Shown in pieces: positions 1 through 7,700 of a stretch of 24,713 nucleotides of DNA. The translations under genes and the position numbers were made by a program. This stretch comes from Candidatus Falkowiibacteriota bacterium (lineage in GTDB: Archaea; Iainarchaeota; Iainarchaeia; Iainarchaeales; GCA-2688035): assembly GCA_017610485.1 (NCBI GenBank), contig JAFCBY010000015.1, positions 1-24,713 on the forward strand, given 5' to 3'. The first letter of the stretch is position 1. Each line of letters starts with the position of its first letter. Below the pieces are notes generated by a model, which saw nothing but the letters and a program-made list of their open reading frames with translations, did no database searches and was not told the origin of the DNA.

Positions 1-1
1 C

Positions 2-67
2 GCCCAAATAGAGCAGAATGCCAAGACAGAAGCAAAGATAGTGCAGAAAGTCAAAGAAAAAAAGTAG
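2..67 (+). CDS. 3' end of an unidentified protein (partial)
   Basis: An open frame enters from the left edge and ends in TAG at 65-67. The 21 visible residues, AQIEQNAKTEAKIVQKVKEK plus a final K, are rich in Lys, Glu and Ala and look like a hydrophilic helical C-terminus. A hairpin followed by a T-rich stretch begins about 25 nt after the stop, which supports a real gene end here. Too little is present to name a family. Confidence 0.5.
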   Translation, partial: AQIEQNAKTEAKIVQKVKEKK

Positions 68-91
68 CTGCTTTTCCTTATCTTATTGGTT

Positions 92-135
92 GGGAGATTG
101 CTGTTTTGCAATCTTTCCCACGATTTTATTTTTTC
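92..135 (+). terminator. hairpin plus T-rich tract, probable terminator
   Basis: AGATTGC (95-101) pairs with GCAATCT (108-114) around a six-base loop, with flanking GGG and CCC able to extend the stem past a small bulge. A T-rich run follows at 124-135. It lies just after the stop codon at 67. Archaeal termination depends mainly on the T tract, so the call rests on both parts together. Confidence 0.5.
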
Positions 136-357
136 AACACACCAGTCCGTAGGCCGCCAAAGGGCCAACTACATAACGGCGCGCAATGCCTGTTTTGCCG
201 TTTTTCCCGGTTTTTCGGCGTTTGGCTATGGCTTTAAAAAGGCTTGCGGGACCAATTTAGTTATTGAAAATAAGGGTTAAATTGTCTGAAATAATGGTTG
301 AATACAGTACAGTCTGATTCTTGATTTTTCAAAGATTTTATGTTAACACATTTGGAT
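136..357. other. intergenic region before the TRAM gene
   Basis: No convincing gene is visible. A 64-codon open frame from 86 to 280 lacks a ribosome binding site, overlaps the hairpin and has unremarkable composition. The octamer CTACATAA occurs at 169-176 and recurs in three other intergenic regions of this window. The AT-rich part from about 265 to 350 presumably holds the promoter of the gene at 373, but I cannot single out one TATA box. Confidence 0.4.
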
Positions 358-372
358 TGGAGGTAATTACAT

Positions 373-981
373 ATGGTCTACAGTAAATACAATAGGCGAA
401 GATTTGAGGGTGAAAAGCCAGTCAACGAAGGAGAAACATATGACATAGAAATCGAGGCTACCGGTGCCAAAGGAGACGGTATTGGTAAGATCAAGGGTTT
501 TGTTGTAATAATCCCAAACGCAAAGCCAGGCCAAAAGTTAAAGGTTAAAATTGATGCCATCAGAGGCAAAGTAGCTTTTGGTTCCATTGTTGGCGAGGCA
601 GACGCTGCTCCTGCAGCTGAAGAGGGCGCTGAAAAACCCGCAGAGGGAACTCAAGAGGAATCCGCAGAGGAAGATGCTCCTGCTGAGGAAGCTGCTGAAG
701 ACCCTGCTGAGGATGCTTCGGAAGAGGCTTCTGAAGAAGAGCCTAAGGAAGAGCCTGCTGAGGATGCTCCTACTGAGGAAGCTGCCGAGGATGCTCCTGC
801 TGAAGAGGAAGCAAAAGCTGAGGATGCTCCTGCTGCTGAAGAGCCTGCTGAGGAGGCTGCTGAAGAGCCTGCTGAGGAGGCTTCGGAAGAGGCTTCTGAA
901 GAAGAGCCTAAGGAAGAGGCTGCTGAGGAAGCTGCTGAAGAGCCCCCCTCTGAAGAGCCTGAAGCAGAGAAGAAAGAGTAA
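373..981 (+). CDS. TRAM-domain protein with a long acidic Ala/Glu/Pro tail
   Basis: A 202-aa protein. Residues about 15-75 form a TRAM domain, an RNA-binding beta barrel: EGETYDIEIEATGAKGDGIG, then a hydrophobic FVVIIPNAKPGQ segment and VKIDAIRGKVAFG. Archaea commonly encode stand-alone TRAM proteins thought to act as RNA chaperones, and a role in binding tRNA, rRNA or mRNA is inferred. From about residue 76 the sequence becomes a low-complexity tail of Ala, Glu, Pro, Ser and Asp with about 58 acidic residues in some 127, built from imperfect repeats such as EEAAEDAPAEE and ASEEASEEEPKEE. This is much longer than the usual 70-100 aa family size. The start is fixed by a strong GGAGGT at 360-365, seven bases before ATG. 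A hairpin with a T tract follows the stop, so the gene is probably monocistronic. Confidence 0.88.
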   Translation: MVYSKYNRRRFEGEKPVNEGETYDIEIEATGAKGDGIGKIKGFVVIIPNAKPGQKLKVKIDAIRGKVAFGSIVGEADAAPAAEEGAEKPAEGTQEESAEEDAPAEEAAEDPAEDASEEASEEEPKEEPAEDAPTEEAAEDAPAEEEAKAEDAPAAEEPAEEAAEEPAEEASEEASEEEPKEEAAEEAAEEPPSEEPEAEKKE

Positions 982-990
982 GGCAGTTAA

Positions 991-1036
991 ATCTCCTATT
1001 AGGGGGGAGTCATTTTCCCGTTTTTTCCTTTTTTTT
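991..1036 (+). terminator. terminator after the TRAM gene
   Basis: CTCC (993-996) can pair with GGAG (1006-1009), and a long T-rich stretch runs to about 1036. It begins ten bases after the TAA of the TRAM gene. The T tract is the stronger part of the evidence. Confidence 0.55.
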
Positions 1037-1102
1037 GGTTTGTTTTCTTAAACAAGCATAATTAAATCTATTGCCTGTATCTACTTATGTGAGGTGAGGG
1101 AC

Positions 1103-1273
1103 TTGACATTATCTGTAACAGTCGAGAGACGTGTTGAAAATTTTGCAGAGAAGAAAACTTGGAGGTGCCTGCATTGCGGGAAAGACATCGAGAATCCAAC
1201 CGACTTGTACAGCAGGCGGTTTTGCACGGTTGGGTGCAAGGAAGCCTACTTCAGTCCGGTAAACCAAATTTAA
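1103..1273 (+). CDS. 56-aa zinc-binding protein (CxxC...CxxxC)
   Basis: A short protein starting at TTG 1103, placed by GAGGTGA at 1091-1097, five bases upstream and an excellent match to the archaeal 16S tail. An in-frame GTG at 1094 sits inside that site and is unlikely to be used. Two cysteine pairs, CLHC (22-25) and CTVGC (41-45), separated by 15 residues, indicate a treble-clef or zinc-ribbon-like knuckle. The spacing and the RFCTVGCKEAYF context resemble small zinc fingers in which the second pair begins a helix. An acidic and basic N-terminal segment (VERRVENFAEKK) precedes it. Function is unknown; nucleic-acid or protein binding is a guess. It ends 25 nt before the endonuclease III start. 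Confidence 0.72.
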   Translation: MTLSVTVERRVENFAEKKTWRCLHCGKDIENPTDLYSRRFCTVGCKEAYFSPVNQI

Positions 1274-1298
1274 TTATCTTCCCAGGGTTTTCTGCCAA

Positions 1299-1940
1299 AT
1301 GGACAAAGACCTTTCCGTTATATTAAAAGCAATGCGCAGCCAGCCCAAAGGACTGGCCGTTGTTTCAAGCAAAGACCCCTTCCTGGTTTTGATATCAACT
1401 GTCTTGAGCCAGAGGACAAGGGACGAGAATACTGCCAGGGCAAGCCAACAGTTGTTTAAAAAGTACAATACTGCTGCAGGGCTTGCCAAAGCCCCACTGA
1501 AAGAAATCGAGGCTCTTGTGAGACCTGCCGGCGTTTACAGGGTGAAGGCAGCACGCATAAAGGAAATTTCAAAGGAGATTGAAGGCCGGTTTAAGGGGAA
1601 AGTTCCCAGAGACCTGGAAAGCCTTGTTTCCCTTCCTGGCGTTGGCAGGAAGACAGCCAACTGTGTTCTGGTCTATGGCTTTGGAAAGCTAGCAATGCCT
1701 ATAGATGTTCACGTTCACAGAATTTCGAACAGGATTGGTTTGGTTAAGACAAAGACTCCGGAGGAAACAGAGTTTGCATTAATGGAAATTGTTCCAAAAA
1801 GGAACTGGCTTGAGCTCAACCATTTAATGGTTAGATATGGCCAATCTATTTGCCTCCCGAGGAACCCAAAGTGTGAAACCTGCAAAATAAGGCCACAATG
1901 CGGCCATTTTAAGGCAGTTGTTTCCAAGAAGCAGGTTTAA
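1299..1940 (+). CDS. nth: endonuclease III (DNA glycosylase / AP lyase)
   Basis: A 213-aa base-excision-repair enzyme that removes oxidised pyrimidines and cleaves the abasic site. The signature parts are in order. LSQRTRDENT near residue 40 is the substrate-pocket helix. LPGVGRKTAN near 108 is the helix-hairpin-helix, with its catalytic Lys. PIDVHVHR near 130 carries the catalytic Asp. The C-terminal 4Fe-4S loop reads C-x6-C-x2-C-x5-C (CLPRNPKCETCKIRPQC), and all four cysteines are present. Length is normal for the family. There is no Shine-Dalgarno site; an AAATTTAA box centred near 1270 is about 29 nt upstream, so a leaderless mRNA is likely. The MutY/OGG-like alternatives are excluded by overall similarity to Nth and by the lack of a MutY C-terminal domain. 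Confidence 0.95.
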   Translation: MDKDLSVILKAMRSQPKGLAVVSSKDPFLVLISTVLSQRTRDENTARASQQLFKKYNTAAGLAKAPLKEIEALVRPAGVYRVKAARIKEISKEIEGRFKGKVPRDLESLVSLPGVGRKTANCVLVYGFGKLAMPIDVHVHRISNRIGLVKTKTPEETEFALMEIVPKRNWLELNHLMVRYGQSICLPRNPKCETCKIRPQCGHFKAVVSKKQV

Positions 1941-1965
1941 ATAGTTGCTTGGGTAAGTCTTATTT

Positions 1966-2247
1966 ATGACCATAGTAGCAAACATTTTCAACAACATTTT
2001 GAAGAGCATTCCTATTTTGATTGCCAAGGTGGGCACAATTCTCTTGCTTATCTTTACTGTCGGGATGGTTGCAGGCTATGCAATAGCCACAATGAGTGTA
2101 ACTCCCTTTGTTTTTCTGATTCCTATTGCCGCAATGTTCATCATGTGGTACAAGCTGGATGAAGGGGTCCTTGTCCTGTTGATTCTTACTGTTTTGGTGC
2201 TTTTCTTCCCGGAGATCTTTGACCTGGCTATTGGAGCCGTGCTCTAA
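1966..2247 (+). CDS. small membrane protein, about three transmembrane helices
   Basis: A 93-aa hydrophobic protein. Apparent membrane segments lie near residues 15-40 (from IPILIAKVGTILLLIFTVGM), 45-62 (TPFVFLIPIAAMFIMW) and 68-92 (VLVLLILTVLVLFF and on). A single KLDE turn separates the last two. I do not recognise a family. The start is ATG 1966 without a ribosome binding site; a TTTAAATAG box at 1937-1945 lies about 25 nt upstream and overlaps the end of nth, so it appears to be transcribed separately and leaderless. Confidence 0.7.
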   Translation: MTIVANIFNNILKSIPILIAKVGTILLLIFTVGMVAGYAIATMSVTPFVFLIPIAAMFIMWYKLDEGVLVLLILTVLVLFFPEIFDLAIGAVL

Positions 2248-2279
2248 CCTTAACAACCTTTTCATACATCACTTGTAAA

Positions 2280-2660
2280 ATGCGCTACTCCTTCTCGCCT
2301 GAATGGACTGAAAAGGCCAGGGAAATAGCAAAAGCCCTTGAATTCAGCCATATTCTGCTTGAAAGGGTTTCCTGCGTTGAAAGCAGGGACACAAAGACAA
2401 AGAGGGTTATTGCAAGAATCCACACTCTTGGGAAGGTTCTGCAGTTTGGAATGCAGCAGCAGCCGTTCTACGTAATAGAGCTGATAACAGAGCAGTTTGG
2501 GAAGCAAAGCAGGGAAGACCAGGTTAAGACCATAGTTCATGAGCTTATGCACATTCCACACGGGTTTGGCGGCGGCTTCAGGCACCACAAGCCATATGTG
2601 AATAAAATGACTGTTGAAAAGGCCTTCAAAAGGCTTCAAGAAACAGGGTTTGAATTCTAA
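2280..2660 (+). CDS. predicted zinc metallopeptidase, HExxH family
   Basis: A 126-aa single-domain protein. The motif HELMHIPHGFGG (HExxH near residues 88-92), followed by FRHH about a dozen residues later, supplies the zinc ligands and catalytic Glu of a minimal metallopeptidase. It resembles the archaeal group of short predicted metallopeptidases (COG4900-like; recalled, not searched). Upstream there is mixed alpha/beta sequence with a KRVIARIHTLGKVLQF segment. There is no signal peptide, so it is cytoplasmic. Substrate is unknown. ATG 2280 lacks a clear ribosome binding site and is probably leaderless, 32 nt after the preceding gene. An antisense open frame covers the same DNA but has no domain features. 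Confidence 0.8.
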   Translation: MRYSFSPEWTEKAREIAKALEFSHILLERVSCVESRDTKTKRVIARIHTLGKVLQFGMQQQPFYVIELITEQFGKQSREDQVKTIVHELMHIPHGFGGGFRHHKPYVNKMTVEKAFKRLQETGFEF

Positions 2661-2700
2661 AAATAGAGCAAAAGCCGAAAAAGGGCTTTGGAATGGAATA

Positions 2701-2991
2701 TCACTCCAAAACTTCCATTTTTCCGAATTTTCCAGTACTAACCTGTTTTTGGCCCTGGAACTCTGAGCACCAACCACTTTCGATTTTGACCTTCTGCCCC
2801 TCTTTAACCTGGTCGATTTGCTCATTCCAAAGGGAAAGGGTAACTTCCTGTCCATCCTCATCCTTTGCCGCAGTGGAACAAACTTTTCCGCTGCCCCTCT
2901 CATTTGCAAACTCCCTGGTTTCGCCTTTGCTCACAATTTCCAGAACAATCTCCGGAACAGCCGCTTTTGGTTTTAATTCAGAAACTTTCAT
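2701..2991 (-). CDS. single-stranded DNA-binding protein, single OB fold (RPA-like)
   Basis: A 96-aa protein with the strand pattern of an archaeal RPA/SSB OB fold. The N-terminal MKVSELKPKA is followed by EIVLEIVSKGETREF, then VTLSLWNEQIDQVKEGQKVKIESGW, where the Trp and the run of alternating hydrophobics are typical, and a final FQGQKQVSTGKFGKMEVLE. It should bind ssDNA during replication and repair and may work with the nearby endonuclease III. The start is ATG 2991, supported by GAGGTG at 2997-3002 (read on the minus strand), five bases upstream. A TTTTAAAA box at about 3025-3033 would start the transcript near 3004. The small size, one OB fold without a zinc finger or acidic tail, suggests it works as an oligomer. 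Confidence 0.85.
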   Translation of the reverse strand: MKVSELKPKAAVPEIVLEIVSKGETREFANERGSGKVCSTAAKDEDGQEVTLSLWNEQIDQVKEGQKVKIESGWCSEFQGQKQVSTGKFGKMEVLE

Positions 2992-3139
2992 AAAAACACC
3001 TCTGCAGAATTAGAAAGCAAAACAATTTTAAAACAAAACCACTGTTTTGCCCTGTTTTCTGCAAAACCCCATTTTCGGGATAACTCCAAGAAAACGAAAA
3101 GAACGGGTATCTTATACATAACGTGTGGTGTTCCCTTTT

Positions 3140-3156
3140 CACAAATTTTAGGACAG
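3140..3156 (+). repeat. dispersed intergenic motif, copy 1
   Basis: CACAAATTTTAGGACAG, identical to the copy at 18902-18918 and one base different from that at 14251-14267. It is followed by a run of T. It lies about 150 bp upstream of the ssb start and does not overlap a predicted gene. Confidence 0.75.
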
Positions 3157-3223
3157 TTTTTTTTGTTTGAAAAAACAGGTTTCATTTTTCATGCTTTTTT
3201 GCCCTGATACCCCTAAACTAATG

Positions 3224-3268
3224 CGTTTAAATAGCGTAAAAGCCTGAAAATGGTTTGCTTTGCAAAGC
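3224..3268 (+). promoter_or_regulatory. orphan TATA-like box followed by a palindrome
   Basis: GCGTTTAAATAGCG at 3223-3236 is one of the best TATA-box matches in the window. On the plus strand it would start transcription near 3255, exactly where the 12-bp palindrome GCTTTGCAAAGC (3257-3268) lies. A 23-codon open frame begins at 3250, but its start would precede or coincide with the transcript start and it looks incidental. The box is nearly symmetric, so it could instead act on the minus strand. Confidence 0.35.
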
Positions 3269-3474
3269 CTGCTTGGATGCGAGAGTTTAGTATGGGAACC
3301 AGTTTGTACTGCTTTGCTTAGGTTTTCATTTTGGCTTTTCCAGGGGCTTGTAAAAGGCGTTTGCTGGCTTTTCTTGGCTCTGTAAAAAATTGGCGTGGTT
3401 TCCAAAGCCCTGTGCCGGGTTTTTAGTCAAATACTGCCCCTGGCCTGAACGATTTCCGGGAATTTCTTTGCATG

Positions 3475-3495
3475 GGCTTTTCCGCGGAAAAAGCC
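3475..3495. repeat. 21-bp near-palindrome centred on CCGCGG
   Basis: GGCTTTTCCGCGG runs into AAAAAGCC, so the sequence is self-complementary except for one extra A. It could form a compact hairpin or be a dimeric protein site. It lies in the gene-free stretch upstream of dus, and nothing around it decides between these readings. Confidence 0.4.
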
Positions 3496-3548
3496 TGCCG
3501 GCCAAAACAACTTTCTTCCGTTAACAAGTCAATGAAAAAGGCCAAAAA

Positions 3549-3564
3549 CCTAACTTCTACATAA
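3549..3564 (+). repeat. CCTAACTTCTACATAA motif, copy 1
   Basis: This 16-nt sequence is repeated exactly at 23019-23034, some 19.5 kb away, in the same orientation and also between genes. The inner octamer CTACATAA also occurs at 169-176 and 20268-20275. Confidence 0.6.
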
Positions 3565-3723
3565 TGGTTGGGGGGGTTTTAAAGTGTCTATAGGGTTGGT
3601 GCCCCTTCCTTGGGTTATTGCCTGTCAGGACTTTGTTCCCTAGGGAGCGGCCAACTGCCTTTTTCCCAAAAGGCGCTTGCTAGGCAGCCTTTAATATTCC
3701 TTTTTCCTTAATGTTTCTTTATT

Positions 3724-4650
3724 ATGGATACGTTCTCTATTGGAAGGGTGAAGATGAAGAACCAGTTGGTTCTTGCTCCAATATATAGGATTACTGACCT
3801 GCCCTTCAGGCTCTTGTGCAGGGAGCAGGGAGCATCCCTTTGCTATTCTGAGATGGTTAATTCCGAGGCTCTGATTAGGAACAACAAGGCAGCAGGGCAT
3901 TTGGCCCAAACTTCTGCTGACGACAGGCCTTTGGCAATGCAGGTTTTTGGAGCCAGGGTTGAGAGCATGAAGAAGGCTGCCGAAACCCTGCTTAGGGAGA
4001 AGCAATTCGATTTCCTGGATTTGAATCTTGGATGCCCCTCTGACAATGTAATTAACCAGGGTGCTGGCTCTGCCCTCCTTAAGAGGCCGAAGAGGATTGT
4101 TGAGATAATTAAAGCCTGGGTTGATTTGGGTGCAGTGGTTACGGCCAAAATAAGGTCTTCTCCCAACATGCTTCATACAATCAGGCTTGCCAAGGAAATT
4201 GAAAAGGCAGGGGCAAGCTGCATTGCAGTTCACGCAAGGCCTATTACACAGAAGAACAAGGGCATTGTTGACCTTGTGGCGGTCAAGAGGGTGAAGAAAG
4301 CTGTTGGAATTCCCGTAATTGGAAACGGCGGCGTGAATGACCGGTTTTCCTTTAACAGAATGCTTGACAAGACAGGCTGTGATGCTGTAATGGTCGGCAC
4401 AGCCTCAATTGGAAACCCTGGCGTTTTTGCCGAGATTCTAGGCCAAAAGCCTTTGCCCAGGGAGACGGCCTTTTTGAAGTACATTGATTTGTACCAAAAG
4501 CTTGAGATTGGCTATTTTGGCAGGCTGAAAACCCAGGCAATAAAGTTCTTTGCAGGGAACAAGCAACTTGTTGTCAACCTGCAGGCTGCAAAGTCTGCTG
4601 AGGAACTTGTTGGTTTGGTTCAAAGCAGGAAGCAGGCTGCAAAGCGTTAA
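3724..4650 (+). CDS. dus: tRNA-dihydrouridine synthase
   Basis: A 308-aa FMN enzyme that reduces uridine to dihydrouridine in tRNA. The N-terminal TIM barrel shows APIYRITDLPFRLLC near residue 18 (the family's flavin-binding loop), MQVFGA, and LNLGCPSDNVINQGAGSALL near residues 100-120, with the catalytic Cys in GCP. It continues with IAVHARPITQ near 167 (His and Arg of the FMN phosphate and tRNA region), IPVIGNGGVND near 197, and MVGTASIGNPG near 222. The C-terminal helical part (about 240-308) is basic and suits tRNA contact. ATG 3724 lacks a ribosome binding site and has a TTTAATATT box about 30 nt upstream, so it is probably leaderless. Length is normal. The exact uridine position modified cannot be read from sequence. 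Confidence 0.93.
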   Translation: MDTFSIGRVKMKNQLVLAPIYRITDLPFRLLCREQGASLCYSEMVNSEALIRNNKAAGHLAQTSADDRPLAMQVFGARVESMKKAAETLLREKQFDFLDLNLGCPSDNVINQGAGSALLKRPKRIVEIIKAWVDLGAVVTAKIRSSPNMLHTIRLAKEIEKAGASCIAVHARPITQKNKGIVDLVAVKRVKKAVGIPVIGNGGVNDRFSFNRMLDKTGCDAVMVGTASIGNPGVFAEILGQKPLPRETAFLKYIDLYQKLEIGYFGRLKTQAIKFFAGNKQLVVNLQAAKSAEELVGLVQSRKQAAKR

Positions 4651-4740
4651 TTCTGATTTTGCCCGGGAAAAATTCACTTATGCTTTTGCCTAACAAAAAA
4701 CCTCTTTTTTAAACAGCTTCCAGTCACACTATCTTGCAAA

Positions 4741-4784
4741 GTTATTTATACCTAAAAAGTGTAATGTATTGCAATTGTCGGAGG
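4741..4784 (+). promoter_or_regulatory. promoter and ribosome binding site of the surface-protein operon
   Basis: TTATTTATA at 4742-4750 is a strong TATA box; transcription would begin about 4770-4775. GGAGG at 4780-4784 lies eight bases before TTG 4793. This makes 4793 the start of the 1367-aa protein rather than the in-frame TTG at 4769, which lies at or before the predicted transcript start and precedes the ribosome binding site. Confidence 0.65.
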
Positions 4785-4792
4785 CGGTTAAT

Positions 4793-7700
4793 TTGAACAA
4801 GGTTTTGATTGGAATTCTTTTGATAGTGGCCATTGCTTTGGCCGGATTTGTTTACGCAAACGGGGACACCACCTGGGATACAAATACACTTCCTTCTGAC
4901 TGTTACTCTGAGGGGCAGTCAGTTCCTGTAATTGCTGATCCCCTGGCCTGCTGCCCTGGCCTTGACTTGATTAAGCCAACAAACTCCGACCTTGTTGGCA
5001 GCTCCGGATACTGCACTGCAAAGTGCGGTGACGGAATTTGTGGAACAATTGAAACTAGTTACAACTGCCCGGAAGATTGCCCTGCTGAAAGGGAATGCGT
5101 TGAAAGCGACAACGGGCTTGATTATTATGTAAGAGGCACTGCTAACCCTTGCCCATATGGCCCGCCTTGTGGTATGTGGGTTGACCAATGCTTGGATGAC
5201 ACAACACTGCTTGAATATTCCTGCGATAACCTTGATGGGGTAAGATATTCCTGCCCGGACGGCTGTAGAGACGGCGCCTGTATTGTAAGGGCCGAGTGCA
5301 GAACCCAGGCTGACGGTTGCATTCCCTCTGATGTTCCCTGCTGCAGGGGCTTGAATCCGGTTTCTTTGGCTGTTGAGAGTTCAGATGGCGCTTGTGCTTT
5401 TGCCAAATGCGGAACCATTTGTTTGCCATGCGGCAACGGCGTCTGCGATGACAGGGAGAACAGTTGCAACTGCCCGGAAGACTGTAAAAAAGGATGCTAT
5501 GGTGAAGGGGAATCAGTCCCGGTAATTGCCAATCCTTTGGAGTGCTGTTCTGGTCTAACTCTGATTCCTCCAAAGGATCGCATTGTCGGCATTACTGGCT
5601 ACTGCACTGCCAAGTGCGGTGATGGGGTTTGTAATGAAAGGATTGAAAGCAACTACAACTGCCCTACAGACTGCGACGGAGGCGGATGCGCAGACATTTA
5701 CCTGCCTGTTTGTGGTGTTGATGGTGAGAATTATCCTAATGATTGTGAGGCAAAGCACAACGGTGTAAATATTGCCTATAAGGGCAAGTGTGAAGATGAT
5801 TGTGTCTGCCCGGCAGTTTACGCTCCTGTCTGCGGCGTTGACGGCAAAACATACTCAAACAAGTGTGTTGCCTCCTGCGACAACGTAGGGGTTGCATATT
5901 CTGGAGTATGCAGGCCGGACAAGATAAAGGCAGAACTTGGCAGAAACTTTGAGCTCAAGGAAAACCAGACAGCGATGCTGCTTGACAACGGCTCCTACAT
6001 TAATGTGGACGTGCAGCTGCATAGGATAAACTACTATCAGCTTGGAATGCCTTGTGAGCCAGGCCGAGAATGTGACCCTGTTTCAAAAAGCGTTCAGGTA
6101 AGCATAACCTCACACCAGTCCAATGGTTCTGGTTCCTCTGTTTTTTACCTTTCTGAGGGAGAATCAGCAAAGGTCTCTGGCATTACCTTAGAAGCTCTAA
6201 AAATCGGTGAAAATGCTGCATCCTTTGTCGCCTCAAAGGAAACGCCCCCTGACTCAATAAGGGTTGAGCTTGGCAAAAGGTTCAAGCTAAGCATGTCTCA
6301 GACTGCCCTTGTCTTGAAGGGCAACAGAGACATAATGAAAGTGAATTTTGACCACATAACCGAGGCAACGATTTGCGGCGGAAGCTATGAGGTTGAAACA
6401 ACCGAAGTCATTCGCGCCCAGGACCCAACAGGCCAGGGCAGCTACGGCGGATCAACTTCCACACAGATTGCCAGTGTTACAAACACTTCGATAGTAGAGC
6501 CAACCGCAGGTCCTTCTGGCATCAGCGGGTCTGGCAGTGTTCCGGGCAGCAGCGGGCCCAGCATCGCGCCAGGCAGCAGCGGGCCCAGCATCGCGCCAGG
6601 CAGCAGCGGGCCTGTTGGCGGAGGCTATGGATGCGGCTCCAGACTCTACAGCACTTTCCACATTAGCCTTGCCTCAGGCGGAACGCATTACGTCACGCTC
6701 ACCGAGGGGCAAAGCAGAGTTATTGGCAAATACAGGATTTCCATGAAGGAGCTCATAATAATGGAGAGCTACCCACTGCAGTACCTGGCAGTGCTGGTTG
6801 TTGAGGAAATTTCGCAGCCAGAGACAAAGATTGTGTGCCTTGACAAGCCGTTTGACCTTCAGGATAAGGAAAAGGCAATAGTCAAGGAGACAAGGCTGCA
6901 GCTAAGAATGCTCAACCTTTACGAGGATGTGGCTGTCCTGGAGATTTTGCAGCCAATAACGATAAACCCTCCAAGCGGAAGCGGGTCTTACGGTGGCTCG
7001 GACGGTTCAGCGCCTACAGTTGCCGCTACAGATGTCACTGTGGCAAGGGCAAGCGGGGAAGAAGATGCCGAAGTGGACAAAGCGGTAGAAGAGCAAATAG
7101 TCGAGTCTGTTGAGTCCTCTATGAGCCAGGGAAGCTCTGTTTACAGGCCTTACATAAAGCTAAGGGCAGGCGAAGAAATAACGGTTTATGGCCACGAGGT
7201 AAAGCTGAATTCTATTTCGGTGATTACCTGCACTGCATCCGGCCCAGGCTGTGGGGCTCTTTCGGCAAACATCGTTGTTTCAAAAAAAGCCACGCCTGAA
7301 ATGAAGAAGGTTTATTTGAATGAAAGGTTTGACCTGGTTGAGGACCAGACCGCGCTTGTCTTGGATGTAACTCCTGAGATGTCAAGGACTCCAAACGAGG
7401 CCATGAGGGCCAAGCTTTTGGATATCATGCATCCAAAATGCGTTGCCTCAAACACAGATTATGTAAAGTGCGACACAAGGCCTTATGCAACGGTTTCGGT
7501 ACAAATGCCTACTGTGGACTGCACTTACGGCAGTTCCTGCACCTCCAGCCAAACGGTTATTGTGTTAAGAGAGGGGCAGGAAAGGCTTGTTTCCGGATTT
7601 AGGCTGAGGCTGCTTGACCTTGCAGGCAACAAAACATGGTTTGTTGTAAAGAGGCAGGAGGTCCTGCAGAATCTCATAAAAGTAAGGCTTGACGAGAAGT

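Larger units (their letters stand above)
3003..3723. other. 720-nt region without a convincing gene
   Basis: Open frames here are short, lack initiation signals and have composition unlike the neighbouring genes. Visible contents are the ssb promoter (about 3025-3033, minus strand), one copy of the motif CACAAATTTTAGGACAG (3140-3156), a strong TTTAAATA box at 3226-3233 with no gene after it, a perfect palindrome GCTTTGCAAAGC (3257-3268), a 21-bp near-palindrome at 3475-3495, and one copy of CCTAACTTCTACATAA (3549-3564). A G-rich stretch follows at 3570-3580. The last 30 nt carry the dus promoter (TTTAATATT at about 3690-3698). A noncoding RNA in this stretch is possible but not identified; I did not find RNase P or SRP RNA signatures. 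Confidence 0.5.

Noticed and set aside
86..280. 64-codon frame at the left edge
   Set aside because: It starts inside a terminator hairpin, has no ribosome binding site or TATA box, and its composition is unlike the neighbours.
578..1051. 157-codon Leu/Arg/Lys-rich frame inside the TRAM gene
   Set aside because: This is a shifted reading of the GCTGAGGAA-type repeats that encode the acidic tail, and it also runs through the terminator.
2262..2909. 215-codon open frame on the minus strand over the metallopeptidase
   Set aside because: It overlaps the metallopeptidase and most of ssb in another frame; the plus-strand gene carries HExxH, and the antisense frame has no recognisable domain.
3148..3405. 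85-codon minus-strand frame in the gene-free stretch
   Set aside because: It has no start signal, unstructured composition, and overlaps an orphan promoter and a palindrome; it looks like chance.
6545..6612. CRISPR-like short repeat
   Set aside because: The units are directly adjacent without spacers and are in frame in a protein linker.
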